DNA of 64,000 bases. Origin: MED-G105 sp039819085 (GTDB lineage Bacteria > Pseudomonadota > Alphaproteobacteria > Caulobacterales > Parvularculaceae). The stretch covers positions 1 through 64,000 of the forward strand of contig JBCBSQ010000011.1 in NCBI GenBank assembly GCA_039819085.1, in the 5' to 3' direction. The first letter of the stretch is position 1; the number at the start of each line of letters is the position of its first letter. Below, piece after piece: positions 27,001-36,432 of the stretch. A program made the position numbers and the translations under genes. The notes under the pieces were generated by a model. It saw nothing but the letters and a program-made list of their open reading frames with translations, was not told the DNA's origin and did not search any database.

Positions 27001-28916
27001 AGTTTGTCTTTGACCGCGTGCAGATCAATCGGCCGCGCATTCCTGTCTTCCACGTAGAAATCATTGACGTCGAAAACAGCGTCGCCATCGGACGGACGCA
27101 CACGATACCCGGTTTCCGTGACGACGCGCAGGCCGAGGTTTTCCATTTTGGGAATGAGGTCGGACAGATGAAAGTCGGCGTTCCCCGAATAAAGCCTGAG
27201 GCGAAGTCCATGGGACGGCTCGCCAGTTTTGCGGTAGACTGATAAATCAGCGCGGCGTGATCCCAGAGCTTCAAGCGCTGCGATGTCCGCGATCGCCTGT
27301 TCCGGACTGTTCGCTTCCCGGTAGCCTGCGTCGAACGCGCGTTCATATCGATTGAAGAGCGTGTTGGATGTCGCGCCCTTGTTCTCCGCGCGCATCGCGT
27401 CGAGGAGCGCATCGGACCAGCTTCTGGTGATGTCGCGGAGGCGGCGCGTCAGTTCCTCCACGCCTGGTCCCTCGGGCGCGCCGGGATTGATGCCGATAAT
27501 GTAGTGCACCCGGACGAGCGCGGCGTCCCCGAAATGCGGGCTGAATGCGGCGACCCAACCTTCGAACGCCTCGGAGAGTAGCGCGCCAATCTGCTCTCGG
27601 ACGGTGGACGAAAACCGGTCGCGTGGAATGAAGACGAGCGCGGAGACGAACCGGTCAAACCGGTCGCGGCGCAAGAAGAGCTTCGCGCGCGGACGTTTGT
27701 AGAGGCGCAGGACGCCGAGCGCATTCTCACGCAGGGAATCGATGTCGCTCTGAAACATCTCGTCACGCGGAAAGGTTTCAAGTATGTTCAGGACCGCTTT
27801 TTCATTGTGTCCGCCGGGCACGAAGCCCGCGCCCTCGGCGATTCGTCTGACTTTCGCGCGCAGCAGCGGAATATCCGATGCCGGACGGTTATAGGCGTCG
27901 GCGGTAAAGAGGCCGACAAAGCGCTCCTCGCCGGTGATGCGTCCGTCAACGGAGTAGGATTTCACGCCTAGATAGTCCATGTGCACCCGTCTGTGTACGG
28001 TGGACTTAGCATTCGCCTTGGCGATCAAGATAGGCTCGCCCGACTGCATGAAATGCAGGACCTGCGGCGACGGGGTTCCGTCGTCAAGATAGGTGGATTT
28101 CAGGATCCTTTTCTCAGGGTCTTTCGCGATCCCGAGATCGCCGGACGTGTCGCGTTCGAAGGTTGGCGCGCCGTCGACATTCGAATATCGGTAACGGCGC
28201 ACGCCAAGGAAAGCGAAGCGATTGTCCCAGAGCCATTTCAGGAACTCGATCGCTTCGCGCAGCTCCTCGCGGTCAACGCCAAGCGGGCGGGTGCGCTCCA
28301 GCTGCGCGATGCAGGCGGCTAAGCGGGCCCGCATTGGCTCCCAGTCTTCAACGGCGAGACGGACGTCGGATAGAACGCGCTCGATCTCGCCGCGAAGCTC
28401 CTCCATTTCTTTTGCGTCGACAGGCGGGTCCATCTCCGCGCGGATCATCGCTTCGCGCAGCGCCGGTCCCTCAGCGGCCTCGCATCGCGCGCCGGTGTCA
28501 TTTCGGCTGACGTCGATGACGGCGTTGACGAAGAACGAAACGGGCCGGCCTGCGTCCGCAAGCGCGCCGGTGATCGAGTCGACGAGGAACGGTTTGTCCT
28601 CGGTCGCGATCTCGAGGATCATCCGAGCCGGCCTATCGTTCGTCGCGGGCGCCAGGTTGAGGCAAACAATGTCGCCCGCCAGCGGGCGTATCTCGGTCGA
28701 TTTCCAGAATTCGACCGCGCGCTCTAGGAGCCGCCCGGGCTCATCCCAATTCGCGTCGTCTCCCGTCGCAAAATAGACGATCTGGTGCAGCAGGCTTTCA
28801 AAGCCGGGCTCGATGTCGCCGCGGCTGGTACGCGGCGTGTCTTGATTGTCCGCCGCGAGCGCCAGCGCCTTGCCAAGGATCTCGCGGTCTTCAACCGACG
28901 TGAAGCCTTCCGCCAT
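24009..28916 (-). CDS. NAD-specific glutamate dehydrogenase, large (180-kDa) type
   Basis: This 1635-residue enzyme oxidatively deaminates L-glutamate to 2-oxoglutarate with NAD. It belongs to the large GDH class found in Pseudomonas, Caulobacter and Streptomyces. The N-terminal half carries ACT-like regulatory segments (for example SVDGRITGEERFVGLFTADAY). The catalytic core includes RGGLRWSDRREDFRTEVLG, VPSGAKGCFYPK with the reactive lysine, GVGDMSGDVFGNGM (NAD site) and GEGANLGLTQKARI. The C-terminal quarter is the helical region typical of the family. The length and motif order show an intact gene. AAGGA lies upstream of the ATG. It is transcribed alone and probably supports growth on amino acids. 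Confidence 0.95.
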   Translation of the reverse strand: MAEGFTSVEDREILGKALALAADNQDTPRTSRGDIEPGFESLLHQIVYFATGDDANWDEPGRLLERAVEFWKSTEIRPLAGDIVCLNLAPATNDRPARMILEIATEDKPFLVDSITGALADAGRPVSFFVNAVIDVSRNDTGARCEAAEGPALREAMIRAEMDPPVDAKEMEELRGEIERVLSDVRLAVEDWEPMRARLAACIAQLERTRPLGVDREELREAIEFLKWLWDNRFAFLGVRRYRYSNVDGAPTFERDTSGDLGIAKDPEKRILKSTYLDDGTPSPQVLHFMQSGEPILIAKANAKSTVHRRVHMDYLGVKSYSVDGRITGEERFVGLFTADAYNRPASDIPLLRAKVRRIAEGAGFVPGGHNEKAVLNILETFPRDEMFQSDIDSLRENALGVLRLYKRPRAKLFLRRDRFDRFVSALVFIPRDRFSSTVREQIGALLSEAFEGWVAAFSPHFGDAALVRVHYIIGINPGAPEGPGVEELTRRLRDITRSWSDALLDAMRAENKGATSNTLFNRYERAFDAGYREANSPEQAIADIAALEALGSRRADLSVYRKTGEPSHGLRLRLYSGNADFHLSDLIPKMENLGLRVVTETGYRVRPSDGDAVFDVNDFYVEDRNARPIDLHAVKDKLKAAFLAILTGHAEDDGFNALVIQAGLNWREAAVMRAAARHALQTEFPASQGYIEETLARHPSIARGLIEVFRIRFDPTGPSDLKTRATAQTAAAEIVTEGLQEVQSLDEDRIIRRFLNFFDATTRTSFYQRLPDGAPKPYISFKIDTKKLAEAPDPKPHREIFVSGPRVDGVHLRFGPVARGGLRWSDRREDFRTEVLGLVKAQRVKNAVIVPSGAKGCFYPKQLPEGDRAAIFDEGRAAYCEFIRGLLDVTDNIISGKTMSPPDVVAWDEPDPYLVVAADKGTATFSDTANAISEEYGFWLGDAFASGGSEGYDHKEMGITARGGWEAVKRHFREMDKDIQTEPFTAAGVGDMSGDVFGNGMLLSKQTRLLAAFDHRDIFIDPNPDPETSWTERKRLFDTPRTSWKDYDPTLISKGGGVFSRAAKTIPLSPEMKALLRLEGSRVAPNDVIRAILKADVELFWLGGIGTYFKAPTEDNWRVGDRANDAIRINADEMNMKVVGEGANLGLTQKARITFARAGGRVNTDAIDNSAGVDSSDHEVNIKILLSSAIERGELKAEERSDLLRDMTETVATHVLRNNYQQTRALTSMQSNAARDLDAHARMMMALEREGRLDRALEDLPDDKRITAMKRAGDGLSRPELAVLLAYAKMELFDAIVASKAPDDPTFDDELSSYFPARLHAYDGALKGHRLRREIIATRLSNEIVNTCGAAFAQRAAEATGAGLAQIALAYEGARRILDLAPFAQAVDALDNVVPAATQTALYGAASSLLSEVIYQLLHTPEALDAVDARGVAGLVEGYRDAFEELRAAAPSLLSKSSTENLQARIEDWREKGAPDPIAKEAALLPILRFAMPIIVLARRTSWRPAHAGALFFAAGDTFHVEAAYEAARGLYLEQHYDRLAMRRLTDCLIDRQIGLAANAAHFAGDAPAEPSDGWAHDLIGQWREAHDGLVVQFEEYAESLDPTSNLGVGKVTLFDQKLAELVDRTRRRPMAAE

Positions 28917-29171
28917 GTGTGGTCGTCCTTTTCCTCCGTAGGCGTCGCGTCATTGGCTGGTCCGATGAGAAGCGCAGCGTCGCCGTTTCTTGATGCGCGC
29001 GGCGGGCGCGGCGCAGCGCGGAACGCGCGCCAGCGGCCGCCGGTCGATACCGGCCATAGCATGAGCGCGTCACCATTTCACGAACGGCGAGCGGGTGACG
29101 CGGAATATTCTTTGGTCGGAGTTGGGAGCGGAAATGGGCTCGGCGACGGACCGGGGAGAGGGGGCCTCAAC

Positions 29172-29903
29172 CTAGGCGCGCGCGGCGCGCGCCGTTTCGT
29201 GGAGAGGCGTTTCGCTGCGCCGCGGCATGCGGCTGCGCGGATTGGCGATTGTTGCGGCGCGGCGCGACATGTCCGCCGCGTGCGCGACGACGATAAGCCC
29301 GAGGGCGGCGATCGAGGCGGCGGCGAAGGAATAAAGCGGCGCAGTTTCGAGGCCGCGCATGGCGGCGAGCGCGACAAACAACGACGCCGGCGCCGACACG
29401 GCGATCGCGCTTGGACGATGGGCGCGGTGGAACCAACCCGCGGCGGCGCCCGCGGCGGCGATCGCGGCCATCACTTCCGGCGCCGCCGGGGCGTCGGCGC
29501 CGCGGGGATTGAGGAGGATCGCGCCTGCGCCGACCGCGGCGCTGAGGGCGGCGAGGCTGGCGGCGTAGTTTGCGCGCCAGCGAAATGGGCGCCCGGCGAT
29601 CTTGTCGCCGCGCCGGAAGGCGCGCCGCAGGCGACCGCTCGCATAGGCGGTGAAGAAGACCATGGCGATCCAGACAGCCGCGCGGCCTGTCTGTGGCCCG
29701 GCAAAGAGCGCCGCGCTCGCCGCCGACGCGCCGACAAGGATCGCAATACCGGCGTCGCCGCTGCGCGAGAGATTATCGATGAGGCGCAACTGGGCGGCGC
29801 GGGAGGGGCGTCGAGCGTCGCGGTTGCGAATGGCGCCGCCGACGCGCGATGCGGCGCGTTGCAACTCGCGAACGGACGTCAGTCTGTTTTGGCCGAACGT
29901 CAT
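29172..29903 (-). CDS. Hypothetical polytopic membrane protein
   Basis: This 243-residue, very alanine-rich protein has about six predicted membrane helices starting near residue 50 (GIAILVGASAASAALFAG). The 45-residue cytoplasmic N-terminus is basic. No family motif is seen. AGGGA seven bases before the ATG supports the start. The 255 bp between its end and the dehydrogenase start contain no convincing gene. The antisense strand is open here too, but codon use and the ribosome-binding site favour the minus strand. Confidence 0.6.
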   Translation of the reverse strand: MTFGQNRLTSVRELQRAASRVGGAIRNRDARRPSRAAQLRLIDNLSRSGDAGIAILVGASAASAALFAGPQTGRAAVWIAMVFFTAYASGRLRRAFRRGDKIAGRPFRWRANYAASLAALSAAVGAGAILLNPRGADAPAAPEVMAAIAAAGAAAGWFHRAHRPSAIAVSAPASLFVALAAMRGLETAPLYSFAAASIAALGLIVVAHAADMSRRAATIANPRSRMPRRSETPLHETARAARA

Positions 29904-30026
29904 GCCGGATCCCTGAACGCTGGCGATTGACCGCCTCTCATCTCCGCATCGTCCGATTTGCCGGATCGAGCAATTCTTCGAACGCGAGACTTGCGAAACC
30001 TTTCGTCAAGGAAAGTAAACAGACGC

Positions 30027-30464
30027 TTAACGGCGCGGCTGAGGCCGCCAATCATCGGGGGCGAGTTCGAATGCGTCGAACTCAAATGCGGGGGCGACGG
30101 TGCATCCGACAAGGGTCCAGGGGCCAAGAGGCTCCGCTGTCTGCCAGGCGCCGGGCGGAACGACGACCTGTGGACGGTCGCCGACGAGCACATTCGGGCC
30201 CATCCGATAGCCGCATGCGTCGACGCCGTTTTCAGAGATTGTCAGCGCGAGCGGTCCGCCAGCATAAAAATGCCAGATTTCCGCGGCGTCGATGCGATGC
30301 CAGTGGGAGCGTTCGCCAGCCTGAAGAAGATAGTAGATCGCCGTCGACGCGCCGCGGCCGCCTTCTTCAGCTACATCACGGAAGGTCTCGCGGAACCAGC
30401 CGCCTTCGGGATGCGGCGCGAGGTTCAGCGCGGAGATGATGTCTTTGGCGGCGGGCGTTTGCAT
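30027..30464 (-). CDS. Cupin protein, DUF985 family
   Basis: This 145-residue protein has a single cupin domain of the DUF985 (COG3542) type. LAPHPEGGWFRETF, SAIYYLL-like strands, the metal-site region RSHWHRIDAAEIWHFYAGGPL (two His and a Glu), VVVPPGAWQTAEPL and VAPAFEFDAFEL follow the family order closely. Structures of relatives bind metal, but the reaction is not established. It stands between two unrelated minus-strand genes. Confidence 0.88.
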   Translation of the reverse strand: MQTPAAKDIISALNLAPHPEGGWFRETFRDVAEEGGRGASTAIYYLLQAGERSHWHRIDAAEIWHFYAGGPLALTISENGVDACGYRMGPNVLVGDRPQVVVPPGAWQTAEPLGPWTLVGCTVAPAFEFDAFELAPDDWRPQPRR

Positions 30465-30504
30465 CGGGCGTTTCCATGTCGTGTGCTCCGGCGCGCCTGT
30501 TTCG

Positions 30505-31269
30505 TTACTCCCGAAGCTCGGGCTTGTCGTCAGCGCTGTCGTTCGTCTCTTCCGGCACTGCGGTCGCGGCCTCCGCCCTTGTCGGTTTGCGGTAGTTCGC
30601 GTTGATGATCACGCCCGCCTGAATCAGCTCACCGCGCAGCACAAGCGCGTCGAGGTCGAACGGGTTCAGCTGCAGCGCGCGCACGACGTCTTCGGCGGCT
30701 TCTTCGTCTTTTCCAAGGGCGCGTTTCGCTCTTGCGCGAATGATGTAAGCCTCAGCCGTCTTCGCATCGCCGTCCTCCGCCGCCGTCACCGCGTCCGCAG
30801 CCGCCTGCCAGGAGCCGGCCGACGCGTGAGCTTTGGCGGCGACGATCGCAAGGTCCGCCCGCCACGGCGCTGAGGCTAGCGCGGCCTCGGCGGCTTCTTC
30901 AGCGAAGCCCGGCTCTTCGGCCTCCACCCAGGCGAGCGCGGCCTCCCCAAGCACCGTTGCGCGCGCATCATCGTCGCCGACATCGGATCGTTCGGAGAGT
31001 TCAAGCAGCCGGACCGCCGCAAGTCGCGGACGATCCAGGGCAAGGTGCGCGACAGCTGCGCAATGGAGCGCAGGCGCGCCGCCACCGTCGATCATCCAGG
31101 CGCGGGCGCTCGCTTCGCCAAGTTCGGGGTTCTCCGCAATCAGCGCCACGCAGTCAGCGTACTGGTCCGCGCTCGTCTCATAGCGCGCCGCGGCGGCGCG
31201 CGTCAGAAAGTCAGGCTGCGGCGGGGCTTCCGGCGACAAAAGCGCGGTCAAAAGGGCGGCGATCAACAT
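30505..31269 (-). CDS. Secreted TPR-like repeat protein
   Basis: This protein has an N-terminal signal-like segment (MLIAALLTALLSPEA) followed by helical repeats. The clearest TPR-like units are AEAALASAPWRADLAIVAAK, AYIIRARAKRALGKDEEAAE and ALQLNPFDLDALVLRG (about residues 130-220). The tail is acidic and disordered. TPR proteins scaffold other proteins, here probably in the periplasm. The ATG at 31269 gives a sensible signal peptide; a TTG 18 bases upstream is in frame. It follows divL on the same strand at a distance of 107 bp, so it may be co-transcribed. Confidence 0.75.
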   Translation of the reverse strand: MLIAALLTALLSPEAPPQPDFLTRAAAARYETSADQYADCVALIAENPELGEASARAWMIDGGGAPALHCAAVAHLALDRPRLAAVRLLELSERSDVGDDDARATVLGEAALAWVEAEEPGFAEEAAEAALASAPWRADLAIVAAKAHASAGSWQAAADAVTAAEDGDAKTAEAYIIRARAKRALGKDEEAAEDVVRALQLNPFDLDALVLRGELIQAGVIINANYRKPTRAEAATAVPEETNDSADDKPELRE

Positions 31270-31376
31270 GGGCGACAGCCTTAGCAAGCCGCCGGCGTCG
31301 CCGAAAGGCCGCGCCGGGCGCTCGATGCGCTATCATGATGTTCGCGACGGCGAGTCTCGCCAACAGGACGTAAGGA

Positions 31377-34112
31377 CTACTCAGCCGCTTTTCGGGTCGG
31401 CGGACGACGCCGCGCGCGAGATTTGGCGGCGGCTTTGCGCCGCGCCGCCGGCTTTTCCACTGCGCGCAGTTTTTCAGTCAGCACAAGCTTGCCGTCGCTC
31501 TCGCCAGCTGCGTCCGAGGCCTCCAGCGGCGACCCCGACCCGGAGCGCGGCTCGCTCGGCAGATAAAGCGTCACGCGGGTGCCGGAGCCCGGCGCTGACT
31601 CCATTCGCACCCATCCGCCATGCAGGCTGACGAACCGTTGCACAAGCGCGAGGCCAAGGCCCGCGCCTGCGGAGGGGCCGCTCGCCTCAAACGCTTCGAA
31701 AGCGCGCGCCTGGTCTTCAGGCGACACGCCGCGGCCGGAATCCTCGACCCAGATGCGGACCAGCCCAGGCGTTCGATCCGCGTTCAGCGTCACCTCGCCG
31801 CCGGGACCGGTGTACGCAAACGCGTTGGACAGGAGATTGAACAAAACCTGCTTCATCCGCCGTTCGTCGGCCCTGATGGTCCCGACGCCGTCGGCGCAAT
31901 CAACGCGAAGCGAAATCTCCGTGTCCTCCGCTTTCAGCGCCGCATAGGCGGCTGCGTTCGTCAGTAGCTCGCGGATATCGAGATCGCTTTCGTCCAGGGT
32001 CATCTTGCCGGCGTCGATGGCGGCGAGATCCATGATGTCGGAAATGAGGTCTTTCAGCGAGTAGGCCGCCGACAGAACGCTGGAGACATAGTCGCGCTGC
32101 CGATCGTTCAGAACACCGAACATCTGGCCATCGATCATTTCCGAGAAGCCTATGATCGTATTGAGCGGCGTCCTCAACTGGTAGGAGACGTGATCGACGA
32201 ACTTCGACTTCTGCCGGTCGATGTCTTCAAGAAAGGCGTTGCGTTCCTTGAGTTCTTTCTCGCGTTCGCAACTGTCGGTCACATCGAGGAAATGGATCAT
32301 TGTGGCGCCGTCCGGCAAAGGCTCGGTGCCGAATGACAGCGTCCGCCCGTCCGTCAACGCCAGCGGATGAGCGTCGATCGGCGTACGGTCTTCCGCCGTC
32401 ATTGACGTCACCCGTCGCCGCACAAGAGAGCGCGCGTCGCCGCCGTCCGCCGTAAAGGCGCGCATCCGTTCAAGCACCGCCTCAATGTGCGGACGCGCGT
32501 CGACGAACGCCGCATCGAGCCGCCATAGATCGCCAAAGGCGTCATTCGCGAGCTTCAGGCGCCCGTCCGAGCCGAATGTCGCGACGCCTTCGGACAGATT
32601 GTTAAGCGTGGCGCGCTGGACCTTGATCTGAGTGTTGTGAAGCGCCTCGAACCGCAGGCGTTCGGTTATGTCTTCAAAGACCGCGATGACGCCGCCGAGA
32701 GGATGGCGCGCCTTTGCGACGCGCAAAGTGCGTCCGTCCGGCAGCGGCCAGACGTCGTCGGGCGCCGCGCCTGACCGGTCGGCGCCGGGCGGCGTTTCTT
32801 CCGTATAAAGAGAAAGTTGGCCCGCTTTCCAGCGGCGATAGTCCGCCTGTTCCGGTAGTCGCCCGGCCTGACGCAGACGATCGAGCACGTCGCCGAACAT
32901 CGGTTTGGCGTCGAGCTCCGCGGCGTCAAGGCCCCACAGCGTTTGGAACGCCGCGTTATAGTAGGACAACTCCTGGCCGACGCCGAACATCGCGACCGCG
33001 ACCGGAATCTGGTCAAGGAGCCGCTTATTGGCGTCGACATGGCGCGTAAGTTCCGATTGGGCCGCCGCTTCTTCCGTTACGTCGACGGCGAAGCCGCAAA
33101 GTCCCGCATCGCCGCCAATATGGGCCGGGCGTTCAATGATGCGGAACATACGCCGGTCGCCGCGGACATTAACGGCGATGCGCGCTTCTGCGGGCGCTTT
33201 TTCGCGCGCGGCGCGGTCCGCCAGCCGTCTGACCGCGGCGTCGAGCTCGATCTGGTCCGCAACGACGACGCTCGCCCCGCGCGCTTCGACGGCGTCCGCG
33301 TAGGCTGCGTTCACCCAGAGAATTCGGCCGTCCGCGGCGCGGCGCCAGGCGGGGCAGGGCGCGCCTTCCAGAAGCCCAAGGGCGCCGTGGAGATCCTCCG
33401 CCGTCTGATTGGTGCGGCCCAATACGCCGCCGGTTTCAGTCACGCGCGCGGCTGGGTCCGTGAGCCAGAGCGCGGCTTGTCCGCCGGCGATGGCGCCTTC
33501 GACTTCGATGGCGCGCCCTTCGCTCGTCCGCACCGCGCCGATGAAGGGAACCCCATGACGACGCAGGTCAGATACTTTTTGCCGAAGCGAGCGCGGTTCG
33601 GCGCCGCTGTCGACCACGTCAAGGTCGCCGATTGCGTCGAGAAGCCGATCAACCGGATCGCCTTCGTCGCGTCCAGGTCCGGCGAACGCCATCAGAGACG
33701 CGAGAGCGGCCGGGCCGCCAAGGACTTTCGGGCCGCCCCAGCCGTCGGCGTTCGGATCATCGCCGTCTCGCCAGACGAGAATGAGGCCGCGGTAGGCGGA
33801 AAGCACCGATTCGGCGTTCTCCAGCCGAGCCTCCATTTCCGCCAGGCGCGTTGACCATTCACCGACGACCCGCCGCGCGCCGGTTGAGGCGCGGGCCGCC
33901 CAGATGAGGGCGGCTGCCGCGAGCGCGCCGGCGCCGACTGCCGCGACAAGCGTTGGATCGAGGGCGCTGAGGCGCTCAAGTCCGCTTGCCGCGCCGTCAG
34001 CCCCATGCGCCAGTCCGCCAAGAGCGGTCGCGCCCGCGAGCACGCGCGCAAGCGCACGCCGCGACGTGCGCGCGCGCAAGGGCTGAGGCGCTTGAATTCG
34101 TGTTCGCGTCAT
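31377..34112 (-). CDS. divL: Cell-cycle regulatory kinase DivL (tyrosine at H-box)
   Basis: This is a membrane-bound sensor kinase-like protein of 911 residues. An N-terminal membrane region (about 20-75) is followed by several PAS-type domains (for example CPAWRRAADGRILWVNAAY, IPVAVAMFGVGQELSYYNA and NLSEGVATFGSDGRLKLAN). The dimerisation helix has VSYQLRTPL, with Y644 where kinases carry the phosphorylated histidine. The ATPase domain is intact (NLLSNAFAYT, DSGRGVS, GAGLGLALV). Tyrosine here is the hallmark of Caulobacter DivL, which reads out DivK and controls CckA rather than acting as a normal kinase. The protein is longer than Caulobacter DivL (769 aa). The tail is basic and Ala-rich. 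An in-frame TTG lies 54 bases upstream of the ATG. Confidence 0.85.
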   Translation of the reverse strand: MTRTRIQAPQPLRARTSRRALARVLAGATALGGLAHGADGAASGLERLSALDPTLVAAVGAGALAAAALIWAARASTGARRVVGEWSTRLAEMEARLENAESVLSAYRGLILVWRDGDDPNADGWGGPKVLGGPAALASLMAFAGPGRDEGDPVDRLLDAIGDLDVVDSGAEPRSLRQKVSDLRRHGVPFIGAVRTSEGRAIEVEGAIAGGQAALWLTDPAARVTETGGVLGRTNQTAEDLHGALGLLEGAPCPAWRRAADGRILWVNAAYADAVEARGASVVVADQIELDAAVRRLADRAAREKAPAEARIAVNVRGDRRMFRIIERPAHIGGDAGLCGFAVDVTEEAAAQSELTRHVDANKRLLDQIPVAVAMFGVGQELSYYNAAFQTLWGLDAAELDAKPMFGDVLDRLRQAGRLPEQADYRRWKAGQLSLYTEETPPGADRSGAAPDDVWPLPDGRTLRVAKARHPLGGVIAVFEDITERLRFEALHNTQIKVQRATLNNLSEGVATFGSDGRLKLANDAFGDLWRLDAAFVDARPHIEAVLERMRAFTADGGDARSLVRRRVTSMTAEDRTPIDAHPLALTDGRTLSFGTEPLPDGATMIHFLDVTDSCEREKELKERNAFLEDIDRQKSKFVDHVSYQLRTPLNTIIGFSEMIDGQMFGVLNDRQRDYVSSVLSAAYSLKDLISDIMDLAAIDAGKMTLDESDLDIRELLTNAAAYAALKAEDTEISLRVDCADGVGTIRADERRMKQVLFNLLSNAFAYTGPGGEVTLNADRTPGLVRIWVEDSGRGVSPEDQARAFEAFEASGPSAGAGLGLALVQRFVSLHGGWVRMESAPGSGTRVTLYLPSEPRSGSGSPLEASDAAGESDGKLVLTEKLRAVEKPAARRKAAAKSRARRRPPTRKAAE

Positions 34113-34298
34113 GGGTCTCCACTGGCGGCGGCGCGTTGCGTCCACCCGACGCCAGTTGAGAAGCATCAGCTGCTTCGCGCATTCCCGCCAGTGAAATCCG
34201 CGGCGCCGTTTTCAATAGAGGGGGCTGGCGTGCGGCGGTCGGAACGTATTAGGCGCGGACCGGCCAGGGAGGCGGAAATCTTCGCCCAGTACCGATGC

Positions 34299-36320
34299 TC
34301 AGTCCCGATCTTCTTTTTCCGGACCTTCTTTGTCCTGTTCGGCTCCAAAGAGCCCGCGCAACAAGGACTTTGCGGCGTCCTCAACAGGGTCGCCCTCGCT
34401 CTCGCCTTCGCCTTCGCCTTCGGCCTCGCCGCCAAGCGCGCGCTCAAGGAGCCGGCGGCCCTGGCCCGCTGCGCGGTCGCTGATCAACGCTTCCGCGTCA
34501 ACGCCGATCTTCGGCGCGTTGAACGTGCCGGTGATTTTCAGCGGCGCCGAAAACGCGAGGCCGTCGCCGCCGTCCGTCCGGTCGGTCACCCGTGGTGAGA
34601 GGTTCAAGTCAATCGTCTGGCGCGGCAGGTCAACGACGCCGTCGCCGGTCATGGTGAAAAAAGGTCCAGCCATGGAGATGGTGGGGGCCCTGGCGATCCC
34701 GTTGTCGATGCTGAAGGCCGACAGGAACTCCGTAAAGCTCGTTTCGTCATTCGGCTGGCCGACGGAGGAGACCGCCGCCACGAGGGCCGCCGGCGAAAAG
34801 CCGCCGCCGTCGACGACGGATTTCAGCGACTGGGCGATCTTGACGATGTTGACGCCCTTAATCGCGCCATCGGCAATGTCGAAACCGCCTTCGCCATCGA
34901 GCGAGGACATGATCGCCTTTTGGCTGTCGCCCCGCGCGGTGAATTCAAATCGCAGCGCGCCGACGCCAAGGAGCCGGTCATTCTTCAGGAAATCGATGGC
35001 GAACGGCTGCGCCTGAACCGCGCGCAGGTCGAAGTAACCGGCAAAGCGCGTCGCCGCGCCTGAAGCGTCGACGCTGAGGCGGCCGGATCCGCCGCCCTCA
35101 TAGAGCTGCAATTGCGGCAAGTCAGCGGTGAGCCTGCCGTCCTTTATGGTCATGTTGACCCGGCTCTGGCCGGTCCTGACCTGGTTGATCAGGATCTCGT
35201 CAGCGGTGAACTCCAGCTCCGCATCGACATTGCGAAGGCTGCGAAGATTCAACTCAGCGTCAGACCAAGCCGGAAAGCCTGCGCCATCCGCAGGGGGCGG
35301 CGGCATGTAGGGCCGCAGGTCAAGGCTCTCGGTCCGCAACGCGCCGACCGCTTTCGGCTTGTCGCCGGATATATCGAGGGTCAGCGCGCCGGTCGCCTTA
35401 ATCGCGTCGAGCGCAAGGCGCAGGTCTTCGAAACGGACCGCGTCAGCGTCGCCGTCCGCGACGCCGGCGAGTGATAAAGAATCGAATCCAGGGGCTTCTT
35501 CAAGTTCGACGTCGAACAGTTGAGCGAGCGCCGGCAGGTCCGGCGCCTCCACCGATACCGGCCCGGCAAACGTGACGGCGTCGTCGGCTGTGGCGACGCT
35601 TAAGTCCGCGCCGACATTCGCTTCGCCGAGGCGTCCATCCAGTTTGACGTTCGATTCAGCGCCGTCGATCAGGGCGCCGAGACTGGCGACCACCAGATTG
35701 AAGCTCGCGGGCGCGCCTTGAAACACCATCTCGCCGGCCGTTTCGAGGGGCTCATCGAGGCTTGCGAGCCGCGCGGTCAGGTTGATCTGGTTCGCTTCAT
35801 ATTGCGCATTTGACTGCGCGTCCGAGAAGCTCGCCGCGCCGTCCACGACGCTGACATCGCCGAGCCTTACGTCGCCGCGCCTTTTCGCGGCGTCAGCGCC
35901 GCCGTCTGGCGCTTCCGCCGCCTCATCCGCGCCCGCAGCCTGAAGCTCCCAGTTCGCCTCGCCGCCGGCGTTGCGCTCCAGGGCGATCACGGGCCGCTGC
36001 AAGACAAACCGGTCGACTGCGACGTTTCCGCCGAAGAGCGCGAAAAGATCCACCGCGAGGTCCGCGACCTCGACCTTGACGAACGCGTCGCTCTCAAATC
36101 CCTCAGGGTTGGCGACCGTGAGGTCCGTCACCCGGAATCCGATCCGCGGCCAGATGGTAAAGTCGATCTCGTCGCCGAGCGTCACCTCTCGGCCGATCGC
36201 CTCGCTGGCGGCCGCCTCAATCCGCCCAAGATAGCTCGACGCCGGCACGAGCGACGCCGCCATGAAAGCGATCGCCACAAGCAGAACAACCAACGCAATC
36301 AAGCCGCCAATGAAACGCAT
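34299..36320 (-). CDS. AsmA family protein
   Basis: This 673-residue protein of the AsmA type has an N-terminal membrane anchor (about 4-24) and a periplasmic part. Typical features are the early GREVTLGDEIDFTIWPRIGF and VTDLTVANPEGF segments and a long beta-rich repeat body. The C-terminal AsmA_2-like domain includes GEGGFDIADGAIKGVNI and VDLPRQTIDLNLSPRV. AsmA-like proteins are thought to form lipid-transfer bridges between inner and outer membranes. The ATG at 36320 has AAGGAAG upstream. The C-terminus is a Glu/Gly-rich low-complexity tail. It is divergent from recA, with 200 bp between. Confidence 0.88.
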   Translation of the reverse strand: MRFIGGLIALVVLLVAIAFMAASLVPASSYLGRIEAAASEAIGREVTLGDEIDFTIWPRIGFRVTDLTVANPEGFESDAFVKVEVADLAVDLFALFGGNVAVDRFVLQRPVIALERNAGGEANWELQAAGADEAAEAPDGGADAAKRRGDVRLGDVSVVDGAASFSDAQSNAQYEANQINLTARLASLDEPLETAGEMVFQGAPASFNLVVASLGALIDGAESNVKLDGRLGEANVGADLSVATADDAVTFAGPVSVEAPDLPALAQLFDVELEEAPGFDSLSLAGVADGDADAVRFEDLRLALDAIKATGALTLDISGDKPKAVGALRTESLDLRPYMPPPPADGAGFPAWSDAELNLRSLRNVDAELEFTADEILINQVRTGQSRVNMTIKDGRLTADLPQLQLYEGGGSGRLSVDASGAATRFAGYFDLRAVQAQPFAIDFLKNDRLLGVGALRFEFTARGDSQKAIMSSLDGEGGFDIADGAIKGVNIVKIAQSLKSVVDGGGFSPAALVAAVSSVGQPNDETSFTEFLSAFSIDNGIARAPTISMAGPFFTMTGDGVVDLPRQTIDLNLSPRVTDRTDGGDGLAFSAPLKITGTFNAPKIGVDAEALISDRAAGQGRRLLERALGGEAEGEGEGESEGDPVEDAAKSLLRGLFGAEQDKEGPEKEDRD

Positions 36321-36432
36321 AATGACTTCCTTCAAATATTAGTGTCGCCGTCGAATCGTTGCGGATGACAGGGCGCTCGCGGCCGAAAATCAAGCGAAAC
36401 ATCGCCCGCGACAGCTGTTTTCTATGCGAGAT

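Noticed and set aside
28785..29930. 381-codon plus-strand frame across the glutamate dehydrogenase start and the membrane-protein gene
   Set aside because: Its composition is Arg/Gly-rich without motifs, and both underlying minus-strand genes have better support.
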